A stretch of DNA of 64,000 nucleotides, taken from contig CANTUR010000166.1 of the NCBI GenBank assembly GCA_947683625.1, positions 6,961,001 through 7,025,000 of the forward strand. Reading direction: 5' to 3'. This stretch comes from Mallotus nudiflorus. Its lineage: Eukaryota; Streptophyta; Magnoliopsida; Malpighiales; Euphorbiaceae. Numbering within the stretch: position 1 is the first letter of the stretch; each line of letters starts with the position of its first letter. The notes below the pieces were generated by a model. That model was not told the origin of the DNA, ran no database searches, and saw only the letters and a program-made list of their open reading frames with translations. A program made the translations under genes and the position numbers. This document shows, piece by piece, positions 14,401 through 25,743 of the stretch.

Positions 14401-17400
14401 GCTCACTCATTTTTCATATTCCATGGCTATGCATTGATTTCTGGTATCAATATTTTTAATGAACTCGGTTATTACTGTTTGGCTGAGTTCCCTATATCAT
14501 TTTTGCTGGGTATCCCAGGTATGTTTAGAAAACTCACTAGTGAGGATCTCTTTACTAATGAAAAAATGTGCACACATTATACAATTACAGCATTTGTATA
14601 TAATCCGAGGTCATTTGTCACGATCTTACTTCATTTATATGTTTATCATTCTTTATGGATCTGAGATCATCTTGGAGTGTATATATTGAACCATCTTAAC
14701 TATGGGTATTCATAATATGAGGTTATTTGTTTTGCTCACCAGGGTAGATTTCTGCTTGCTGCTAGTAGCGGTCGTGTTTTAGCTCGATCATTTAATTCTA
14801 TCCTTCATGTTGGATATGAGATGATGGAACAAGCACTAGGCAGTGCAAATGCACAACTTCCTGAATGTGTACCAAAAATGACATGGAAGCGCATGGAGTT
14901 TTCTGTAATGTTGGAACATGTACAGGCTCATGTTGCACCAACTGACGTTGATCCTGGAGCTGGACTGCAGTGGCTTCCAAAAATTCGAAGAAGCTCTCCA
15001 AAAGTAAAGCGCACTGGTGCTCTACTTGAAAGAGTGTTTATGCCTTGTGATATGTACTTCCAGTACACCAGACACAAAGGCGGAACTCCAGATCTGAAGG
15101 TCGAACAACAATCTATTATTTTTGTTGGATGTATTCTATTTACATTGCACAACTTAGCAGTTTATCATCGTTTTCTTTGTTTAGTGTGCATGCTATTGGT
15201 ATCAATCATTTGTTTTTGTGCAGTGCATAGGTGCTACTTTCTTTTATAAACTATGTAATTGCCCTGTGTAGTCTATTGTTGGTTAACTTATTGCTGGTTT
15301 GTTTATGCAATTGAATGCGTAATTTGAACTTCTTGCCTTGGATTTATGCTACCAGGTGAAGCCTCTAAAAGAGCTTACGTTCAACACTCAAAATATAACG
15401 GCAACAATGACATCTCGGCAATTTCAGGTTATGCTGGATGTGTTGACCAACCTCCTCTTTGCACGGCTTCCCAAGTAAGGATTGAACTTTTTTTGTCTTC
15501 TTTTTTAGGTTGTATAGAAATCACATACGTCTCTTATTAGCTCTACGCCTTTGCAAAGATGTGGTCCATAATTGTATAGAATGGAGAAAGTAGGATCTGG
15601 TTGGATTTGAACCGACAAATAAAAGTTTTTCAGACTCATGCCTTAGCCACTTGGCTATGGTTCCTGTCCACATAGCCAACCTCAATTAATTTGTGATTAA
15701 GGCTTAGTTGAGTTGAGGAATAACATCTCTTCTATTTTTCTTATTTTAAGTTTAAAAACTAAGTTGAATCTAGTTTTACCTGTTTGTCTTCATATGACAT
15801 GCCTTTGACAAATGATATGCTACCATATGATTTTCATGCATCATAGTTTTCTAACTTCCATTTTCATCTGAAGCATATTGAAATTTGATAGCAGATGTGC
15901 ATGCACATTTACTTTTTCCAAACAATGATGTTAATGGGAGAGAAGATAGAAGACAATTGCAGTAAAGAGGATGAGTAATTCTTTATGATAGTAAGAAAAG
16001 GACTAATAAGATATAGTTCCTGATTTATTATACTGTAGATTAAAGATGAATAAAGTGCAAAATATGTTTGGAATTCTGAGTTCTGTTTAATATGGCTTAG
16101 TAGCGTGTCCACTTGCTTTCAGTGATAAATATAATAGAAGATTTTTTGTTAATGGAGATTCTAGTGCAGAAATCTTTTTTCTTAAATGAAATCTATGAGA
16201 TTTTAGTGCAGAAATCTTTTTTCTTAAATGAAATCTATCTGTTGACCTGATGCAATTGCTGTGGTGCTTTTGGTCATCAAGGTTTTTAAATGGGTGCCAA
16301 ATTAATCTTGTGGAATCAGATGCAAATTTCTTTACATCTCTCTAAATTTATTTGACATATGTGATTCAGGCCCAGAAAGAGTAGTCTGTCATTTCCTGCT
16401 GAAGATGATGAAGATGTTGAAGAGGAGGCGGACGAGATGGTGCCTGATGGTGTAGAAGAGGTGGAACTTGCTAAAGTCAACCTCGAACATAAAGAATGGG
16501 AGCAGAAGTTGCTTCTTGATGACACAAGGAGATTATCTCTTTATGGTGATACATCTGGAGATGCACATCTTAGGAAGGAGGGCGAATTGTGGATGGTTAC
16601 TGGTGGAAAATCCACTCTGGTGAGAGCTCAAATCTGTGAAACAATTTTTATTTCACTGTTTTTGGGTGCCAGGTTTATAGATCTCCTTGAATGTGTTTTG
16701 ATGGTCTCTAGTTGTTGAAATGCAGAGAGATATATAGCTGGCATGATTTTCATATTTAGATATATTCCAACATTTTGTGTGGCTTGTAGCGCCCAAGTTC
16801 CATCTCCTTCTAGCAGACTAGCACTATCCCTCAAGATGCTAAGAATATGCAGATGAATTTGTACCTTTTTCTAAAAAGTTGTAAGCCACAAACTTGCAAC
16901 TTTAATAATCAATTTGTATTAGAACTAGGGACCCTAAACTAGGAAGATGAAGTTTTTTAAACAGGAAGGGATAGTTTATTTTAATAAGATTCTTCAATAA
17001 TAACAATAACTTTACCCTCGATAGGAAGCTTTCAGATGTTAAACTACATGATAATCCTAGATGGGACCATTTATTAAAAAAAAAAGGGCACTTGTCATTT
17101 TGGATGTTGAGCACCCACCCCTTCAATTCTGCGGGCAGATGCAAAAATGGATAAATTGCAAACCTGCTCATGCTATTTTAAGTTTACGGACATCAGCCAG
17201 TTTTTACAGGTCATTTGTGAAGTTGGAAAATTTTCGTCTTTTGGTATATTGATAATTTTCCATTACTTGGAGGGACAAGTGAGAAGGATGGAAGAGTTCC
17301 CTTCCATCTTTCTATCGGATCTGCAAACGAAAAAATGAATCCTTCCAGTAACTGGAGTAGAAAAATTGCATTTTTTACCCTCATGATTTTTTAATAACAG

Positions 17401-20400
17401 TTTTCTCTAAATGGTGGAATTGTCAAGACAATAAAAAGGGAATAATTCATCCCGCACATATCCTAACAACATGATGGATGTCTAATAACCCATCCTTCCC
17501 ATGTCCCTTCCTACCTTTATATTCATCTGTCCTTCCCCTTATCTATTATCTCATGTAACCGCAGCATTAAGGAAATAAAGGACAGTGAATATAAGGGGAA
17601 AGGTGGAGAAGGTTATTGTTTTGGCTCTTTTTTTTCATCTGAATTTTGCATACTGTGTTAATTCACTTGTGTTTGTTATGTGGATACTGAATAATAATGG
17701 GTTAAGAGTCCCCTCTCCAGGTCCAAGGACTGAAGAGAGAGCTTGTAAATGCAAAAAAGTCTAGGAAGGCAGCATCTGCTTCATTAAGAATGGCTTTACA
17801 GAAAGCTGCTCATTTACGACTGATGGAGAAGGAGAAGAACAAAAGCGCATCCTATGCCATGCGCATATCTTTGAAAATTAACAAAGTTGTTTGGAGCATG
17901 CTTGTGGATGGTAAATCTTTTGCAGAGGCTGAGATAAATGACATGGTGAGTATCCAAAGATAATATAAAAATGTGTCTTCGCAATTTTCTATTCTCTTCT
18001 AATTTGTGAGGGAATATTGGCGAGGATTGTTGCTCTTAATATTCTCATGTAACTTGTGGTATCTTGGGGTCTAATTTTGGGTGTTAAAAAAAGGTTAGGT
18101 AATGTTTGGTAGGATGTAGTGAAATGGAATAATATGGAATAGTATGAAATGATTTTCTATTTCTATGATCAATTTTTAATTTAGTGAGAAGGGTGATGGT
18201 GGTGACAAAACAAAAAATAGGAATAAAGCAATGCAACTTTGATCAATTGAATTTTGATGCAATGCATTTCTTGTACATTGCATAGTGTAATTACTGAGCA
18301 AAATTGTAAGCTGCATGCTGCATTCAGTCACATATTATTTTTGGTTGGGTCTTGCCAAAAATAGTTAATCTATTTTTTCAAAGAACATAAATTTAAAAAA
18401 TAATTGAAAAAAACAACAGCTGATTCTGGGGATTACCCGTGTTTTATATGGCCTAAAAACACTAATCTGTAATATGTTTCAACTAAATTTTGTCATTTAG
18501 TTCTTCAAATATATGCATGTTAAGGTCTTATTTGTATCTATTTTTTGTTCTCAGATCTTTGATTTTGACCGTGATTACAAGGATGTTGGAGTTGCTCTCT
18601 TTACAACAAAATATTTTGTTGTGAGAAACTGTATACCTAATGCCAAGTCTGATATGGTTCTGTCAGCCTGGAATCCTCCACCAGATTGGGGAAAGTGAGT
18701 ATGCACTTTTATCTGTTTGCTTCATTTGGTGGTTCAGTTGGGCTACTGTCCCCATAGTTCTTAGCCATTCACTGTTATAAGTTAAATTCTTGTATTCCAG
18801 TTTATTACATTGACAGTCACATAACAGCATGTTGTGCATGTTTATGGACTCCTCACAATTTATTGTGATCTTTGTGTCTTTGAGGAACAACTGTTCTGAC
18901 ATTGTTCAATTAACTTTGCATCCATGAGTAGATCTGCATTAGTTAAAGTAGAGGGTCATGAAATGATATGAAACAACTTTCTATGAAAACAGAATTTATA
19001 GCTTCAGCATTTAAAGTACGGTGAGCTGTACTGTTTAATGGATAGATTTGAGCTATTGTGGCACTATAGTATTTTTTGTCATATAATGGCTTGTTCAAAA
19101 GGAGCAGGGACTGCTGGTCTGATATTTATGATGTTCTTGTTTCTAATATTTCTCAATGTAATATATTAACTACCTTCTACAATGTTTCAAAAATGTTCTC
19201 TATTTGATCTTTTAAAAAGTTGCAATAAAATTTTATGGCTACAGAAAAGTCATGCTTCGCGTAGATGCAAAGCAAGGAGTTCCAAAGGATGGGAATTCCC
19301 GTATTGAACTTTTTCAGGTAACTTAATTCCATTTTTTTCCTTCTCTGTGGGCTTTTATTTTCTTTTGACTCTGACATGAGCATTGATCAAAACAAAATGT
19401 GGAGTATAAACCCTGTTAATGGATCCAAGGGCAGAAAGGAACAGTAAGATATGACAGCAAAGGGAAGAATCAAAAAGATTCCTTGATTTGCAATACAGAT
19501 GCTTATAGTTCTCAAATGCTCATTAGCATAATTACACATCAATAGCTATGTAAATCATGTATGGTTTTTAGCAAAATGCATTAAAATCTGTTTTCTCTGG
19601 TAGGGATGATTAGATGTAAATGCAACCTATTGTGAGGCTTTTGTTTGAAATCAAGCTGATATTTTTTTTCATGATTGCTCAATATATAACCTCTTCCTTC
19701 TATATCAGGTAGAGATTTATCCCCTCAAGATTCATTTGACAGAGACAATGTACAGAATGATGTGGGAGTATCTCTTCCCCGAAGAAGAACAGGATTCACA
19801 AAGACGGCAGGTTGGTTTCTGTATAAAATAGAATCTCACTTATTTGAAAATGTAATAACATAATAAGAAAGTATTTGAAACGAAACTCTCTGCTCTAGTT
19901 GGGCAACTTTGGCTATAGTACTATAGTAGCTCATGTAGATGCTTTTGGCCTATGCCATGTATAAGAAATTACTTTCGGACATAGTAGGCCAATTATTCCT
20001 ATAATTACTCTATTTGAAATTATAATAATTAAATATGATAATAGTAATTAATAAAACTAAATAAGTGGAATTGTAGGGAAGACACCTTTTCTTATTTTAT
20101 TTGAATCGGTTAACAAATTACTGAAAGAAAATGCCAAAAAAATGGTGCTTAAATCAAGATGATTAGTTTGGTGATTTACTTTGTGAGATCAGGAAGCTTG
20201 GAAGGTTTCCACGACTGCTGGTGCAAGACGTGTAAAGAAGGGTCTATCCATCCACGAAGCTTCTTCATCATATGGCCATTCAACAAAAGAGTCTGATGTC
20301 GCATCCAAGCTCATTGCTGGTTCAGGCTCAGAGTTAAGAAGAACGTCTTCTTTTGACAGAACATGGGAAGAGTCTCTTGCAGAATCTGTTGCAAATGAGC

Positions 20401-22062
20401 TTGTCTTGCAGGCTCATTCATCAAGCATTTCTTCTTCGAAAAGTGAACCATTTGGTTCAAATGAACAATTTGATGAATCCTCTAAAAGTAAATCAAAAGA
20501 ATCCAAGCCAGCGAAGTCTGGTCGGTCATCTCACGAAGACAAAAAGGTTGGAAAGACAATTGAAGAGAAGAGATCTCGGCCTCGAAAGGTTATGCAGTTC
20601 AACAATATTAAGATCAGTCAGGTGGGAATTGGTTTCTGTGAGTTGATAATTTTGGACTACCATCATTTTGGTTATGTAGTTAAGTTTTTATATTTCTCGT
20701 TTGCAGGTAGAGCTACAGATTACATATGAAAGCTCTAGATTTAATCTGCATGAGCTGAAATTGCTGATGGATACATTTCACCGTGTTGAGTTCACTGGAA
20801 CTTGGAGGAGGCTTTTCTCGCGAGTAAAGAAGCATGTTGTGTGGGGAACCTTGAAGTCTGTGACAGGAATGCAGGTAAGAAACTTTTTTGAGGTGCCATA
20901 CGACCTATGATTACTATCAATCTAAAAGATGTTTCTAAATGAAGATTATAGTCAGATTCAATTAATTGTAAGGCCACAACCTTGGTTGCATGAAGTTTTC
21001 CTGTGTATTTACTTTTTTGAGGGGGCATGAGACGATAATAAACCTTTGGCTCTGATTAATAATTGAAGATAATGATATGATTATTATCATATGATCAAAA
21101 CCACTTCCAATTTATATCTCTACACATATGTAAACCATAGGGGATTGTGTGGTTGCCTAAGAAGCTGCCAACTGTTAATATATATATATATTTTTTCATG
21201 TTTTTTTCCTTCCAGCACTTTCGGACACCTGTATAAATTGCAATATCCTCCACCTCTAAAATCCAATATGTTAGTGCTCTTACCCTTGACAACAACTTTA
21301 ATATGCTCTATTGATTTTCAGGGTAAGAAATTCAAAGACAAAGCACATAGTCAACGGGAATCCAATGCATCTGGTGTCCCTGATATTGACCTTAATTTTA
21401 GCGATAATGATGGAGGTCAGAAATCTGATCAGTATCCAAACTGGCTTAAGCGTCCAAGTGATGGAGCAGGTGACGGGTTTGTAACCTCCATAAGGGGACT
21501 CTTCAACACACAACGTCGCAAGGCCAAGGCATTTGTACTGCGGACTATGAGGGGTGAAGCAGAGAATGATTTTCATGGTGAGTGGAGTGAAAGTGATGCA
21601 GAGTTCTCCCCTTTTGCTAGGCAGCTCACCATAACAAAAGCCAAAAGACTTATCAGGCGGCACACAAAGAAATTACGTTCAAGAGGACAGAAAGGTTTGT
21701 CAGATTTTCCTACATGTATCTCTGTTGTATCCTTCTAGAGTTAGACCTTTTTGCATTCATTATTAACACTTGCTAGCTGTGGTAGTGCATCTCGTGGTGT
21801 AGTTGAATTAATCACACATGCGAAATGCTCGTGTTACTACCCACGTTGTTGAATAGTAGTCCCTCTGCTTCCATATTTGTGATAACGTGAAACTCACTTT
21901 GTTTTGCATTCAGGTTCATCCTCACAAAGGGATTCACTTCCATCATCTCCAAGGGAAACCACCCCATTTGAACAATTTGGAAGTGATTCTTCCAGTGAAT
22001 CTTCACCATACGAGGACTTTCATGAGCAACTTGAATTCCAACCGCTTAAAGGGGACTTTTGA
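2431..22062 (+). CDS. SAB: SABRE / KINKY POLLEN family bridge-like lipid-transfer protein (22 coding exons)
   Basis: The protein of 2,633 residues matches the usual plant SABRE/KIP length of about 2,600 and is homologous to Fmp27/Hobbit/BLTP2. Family members are membrane-anchored lipid-transfer proteins acting in polarised and anisotropic cell growth. The N-terminus has a membrane segment (residues about 7-23, FLFGFLMISITLWMVF) followed by the conserved GFRVGGWKCLRDV and LSVRQSLVKLGVGFLSRDP stretches. The bulk (residues about 479-1806) is two giant exons, then an acidic/charged stretch near 2,000, then the conserved Fmp27 C-terminal block (about 2157-2261, IFDFDRDYKDVGVALFTTKY) and a Ser-rich tail. 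Exons: 2431-2501, 3360-3471, 4402-4674, 5174-5439, 6966-7176, 7800-7970, 8074-8151, 8456-8707, 8941-11058, 12158-14021, 14242-14342, 14743-15099, 15356-15474, 16370-16619, 17721-17945, 18555-18694, 19245-19317, 19709-19810, 20193-20621, 20707-20874, 21322-21694, 21914-22062. All join in phase with GT..AG borders and no internal stops. SABRE versus KIP assignment is not resolved. The long frame at 6718-7278 is exon 5 with read-through into introns. Confidence 0.94.
15600..15665 (-). other. tRNA-like / possible SINE head in a SABRE intron
   Basis: Read on the minus strand, 15657-15641 gives TAGCCAAGTGGCTAAGG, a good match to a Pol III A box. About 30 bases later, 15613-15603 gives GGTTCAAATCC, a match to a B box. 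The spacing fits a tRNA-derived promoter. The anticodon stem does not pair and the acceptor stem is poor, so it is not a working tRNA gene. A tRNA pseudogene or the 5' head of a plant SINE, antisense to SABRE, are the two readings. I could not identify the SINE 3' end or target duplications. Confidence 0.4.
16155..16238. repeat. 42-bp tandem duplication in a SABRE intron
   Basis: The block beginning GAGATTCTAGTGCAG at 16155 is repeated from 16197 (GAGATTTTAGTGCAG) with a 42-bp period and about one mismatch. It lies in the intron between the exons ending at 15474 and starting at 16370. It contains no coding sequence. Confidence 0.85.
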
Positions 22063-22477
22063 AGGATTTTTAGTTGAGCACGCTGACATGGTATGTAATG
22101 CCCACACAGTTGATCAAGGAATATGATGCAATTTGCTTATTAACCACAACCTAGAAATTGGGACGATTCGAGTAAAGCAGGTTAAAGGACAACTTGGCAA
22201 ACATGCAACCATGCGTCATGTTTATAGGGTGGTAAGGCTGTGAAAAATGGATCAAGACAGTGAGGAGGCTTTCAAGAGTTAACCAGGGCGAATCCACCGC
22301 GTCCACTTTATAAGTCCCTTGCTAACTAGGCCTTTAGAGGGCAAGGCTTCACTGTTGTGTATAGTTTTGTAGTCTATATTTAGCTGAGTAGATATATATC
22401 TATGATTATACAAGCTTCCAGAGCCCCACAAATTTGTAGAAACGGAAAAGAACTGTACATAGTCAAACATATCTCAT

Positions 22478-22483
22478 AATAAA
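22478..22483 (+). terminator. Candidate poly(A) signal of the SABRE gene
   Basis: AATAAA lies 416 bases after the SABRE stop codon. It is the clearest canonical signal on this strand before the convergent ZML gene. Plant signals are loose, so other sites may also be used. Confidence 0.4.
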
Positions 22484-23372
22484 GGAACGCCAGATCATCT
22501 TCGGATTTCTGAGATTATTTTTTGCAATGTTTCAGGATGCCTGTTGGCATTATTGCTATGATGTGACAAATGCCTACTTCACACGAGATGGTTCCCCATG
22601 TAGTTCCAATTTTTAATTAATGAGAGCAAAGATTTCCACTAATTATGACCGAGTTGCCGACGCAAGGATTTGAAGGGACGAAATCTAGCTTTGTTGCGTG
22701 CACCACTTAAAAGGCAAAAGATGATTCGTGCTACAAATGAGTTGATAAAGTTATTGTTATTGTAAAAAAAACTGCAGCAGAATACAATCAGAAGCCTTGG
22801 ACGTTGAACATGTGAAAGGTACAAATCATGTGGGTAAAAATAACTCAAATAAAAATCCTCACACATAACTAATCTGTGATCGGTAATTTCACATAATTAC
22901 AATGAGCCTTATCATTTTTATTAAATCAAGACTTTGAATCAGATATCAGAACACCAGAAGCACATTTTATTAGTTAGTCGTATGATGTTAAAAATGACAG
23001 CATCAAAGCAAATTGCATAGCAGGCTAACAAATTAATCACATATAGACCGGTCAAATCACTCGGGCATATCTGCTAACAAATCATACACATACAAGACCC
23101 AGCCCAAATATCAACAAGAAGTATGGTCTGATATTTTGGTGTTAGCTGGATGCAGCATCAAGGCTTCCCCCGTCATGAGCCAAATTCTACTTGTGGATCC
23201 AACATCACGCCTGTTTTTAGTTACAACTCAGTTTGCTAATTACCCCTCCATATGAGGTGTCAATAACTTTGCCCTCTATGCTGCACGAGGACAGGATGCA
23301 GCAGTAAAATGATACCGCTCATCTACTATCCAGCTCTCCTGATATTAGTGGAGAGAAGAAACTTGTCACTTT
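22484..23372. other. Convergent intergenic / 3' UTR region between SABRE and the first ZML gene
   Basis: Two genes end tail-to-tail here. No further gene is visible. Minus-strand AATAAA candidates for the ZML gene lie at 22917-22922 and 22966-22971, about 400-450 bases beyond its stop. The two 3' ends may therefore be separated by only about 450 bases. Confidence 0.6.
22966..22971 (-). terminator. Candidate poly(A) signal of the first ZML gene
   Basis: The plus strand reads TTTATT here, giving AATAAA on the minus strand, about 400 bases past the stop at 23373-23375. An equivalent hexamer at 22917-22922 is an alternative. Confidence 0.35.
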
Positions 23373-25712
23373 CTAATCAAAATTAGCAGGAATGTCCAAA
23401 TCTGTATCTGAAGGATTAGCAAGCTCAACCAGTGGTTCCTGTAAACCCGTGAAATTTGCATATTAGATATTGCACAACACCCTGAAAACTGTCATTTTCT
23501 ATTAATGTCATGACACTTTCTTACCTTTAAGAGTGAATTCATCAAGGCAAATGATGGAAAAGAGATCATTACCAACTCAATAGAATATTGAACAGTTGCA
23601 CGCTCACATTACCATGAATGGAGCAAAAGCAAAGAGACACATCATACAAAGGAAAATAGGAGAACTGTTTTATCCTCCATTTTTTCTCTAGTTAAAATGC
23701 ATGATTGGGTTATCAGACAAAGTCAAACTGATAAATTCAATAACAAGGAAACAACCAAGGAGCATACTGATTGGGGTATCTTTAAAAACAGCATTTTAGC
23801 AATCATTTGGCATAGTAACAGTTATTTACTTTTTTAGTGGAAGGAAAAAGAATGCCAAACAGAAAGAACAGCATCGCAATGAAAAAAGGATGCATTGGAC
23901 TCTGGCAATTTGGACCCTTAAAAGGGCACATTTTCACACTTGGCATCCCATTTTAAGTTCCAAATATTAGTTATGTATCCATTTGAGTTTGCTGTGATCT
24001 TTGTGAAATAAAGCATCAGACATACTGGACGGCAGAGTGAAGCAGCCCAACTTTAAGAAGTGAAAATGCACTCCACTCTGATTTTATTTAGATTTATGAG
24101 AGCAAAGTCCTGTGCTTTGAATTACCATAGTATTATGGTAAAGATGTGACAGATGAATCTTTCTTTTTATGAAGGTGATAAATGGATCATGTCATCCAAG
24201 ATTGTGTAGATATACAAATGGTATACCTGTTCATCATCATCTGCTGAAGAGTTGACAACTCCCATTGGTACAGTGCTTGTAAGATCTTCAGTAGTTCCTC
24301 GCAAAACCTATCACATGAAAAGGACAAGTTGCAACAATCTCAATAGGTCAAGCAAGGTTTGCAAATATAAATTAGTATGTATGAACCACCTACTTCAATT
24401 GCACAACCTCAAGGGGCTTTAAATTCTTAGGTACAAAAATAAAACTAAAAATATATAAATTTGCAGATCTTGTCAAGAGCTTTGCTGCAAATGAACTAAA
24501 ACCTGCCTGAAGTACTGGCAGCAGCATCCAGAGGCCAGAGCACAGAAAACAGACTGCTGCAATATATTTCTATGATTTTTAAGCTTAGCACAATAAGCTC
24601 AAAAGCACAGAAGTAAAATGCATTGCCTCTATATGTTAAGGCTGTGGTTTAAATCATACTTCTGGATTGACAGAAGGATTGTTGGATCCTTCAGTTACAG
24701 CCTTAGAAAGATCTAGTGAAATCCACAGATCAACTTGAAAGAATAAAACATACTTTTTCTGCTTAACAAACAAGTTAACTGCAACAGCAAAGAAGAAACT
24801 TGCAACTGGTAAGAAGAAATAGTACATGCTCATCCTGGTTGCCTGAGAATTCTCCTTCCATAACAGATGGCTTGACATCAATTGATGTTTCCTGCAGATG
24901 CATTATCAGGTTAAACCACCATACATCCGATAGCAGTGATGTCAAGAATACCATCAGTACCTATGTTCTAGTTTTTTTATAAGCTACATATATTATAGTT
25001 GGACAAGACAAGCAGAAAATTTCATGTCCCACAAGCAATTGAGAAATCAAAAGACAGCCATGAAGCAATGTAATTCAGCAATCAAAAGACAGTCATGAAC
25101 CATGGCAACGAATAAATCTAGGGCAACCAGTGAATCAAAAAATATGAAAATCAACCAAAACAAATTCAGCTTTGCCTGGCAGAAATCCATAACATGGAAC
25201 ATAATATGACATTTTAAATGTAGTAGATCCATAAATTGTTGAACTTGCTTGAGAAAACTCCAGAAAATATGCATCAAGAAAACAAAAGGTTGTAGGTCTT
25301 CTTAAGGTACTTACAGGCTCAATTTGGTCCATAGGAGCATTCCTTCCACCTTTACTGAGATCCCTCAACGTTCCCTGCACATTCAACCAAAAAATGGCGC
25401 AAATCACTAAAGACAGATAACCACAAGAATTAGCAAGTTTAGAAGCAACAAACAATAAGAGCTGTTCCATGACACACTTCGTAATCAAAAAAGTTAGCAA
25501 TGAAGTCTCATAAGATATTACTGACACAGCCTTCTAATTATCATAGCTCAATATAAACTGTTACTGGAATCACCTTCCTTGGGAGGACCATTTAAAAACA
25601 CCTATAATGATATGAACCACCTGATGATTGAAAGTTAATACAAGGCCAACATAATTTAACTTCATGTAGATGCAAGGCCAACTCCAATAGTTGTAATTTT
25701 GAATAGTAATAC

Positions 25713-25743
<31 letters not shown>

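Noticed and set aside
15600..15665. A functional tRNA gene
   Set aside because: The A and B boxes match, but the acceptor and anticodon stems do not pair, so only a tRNA-like remnant is claimed.
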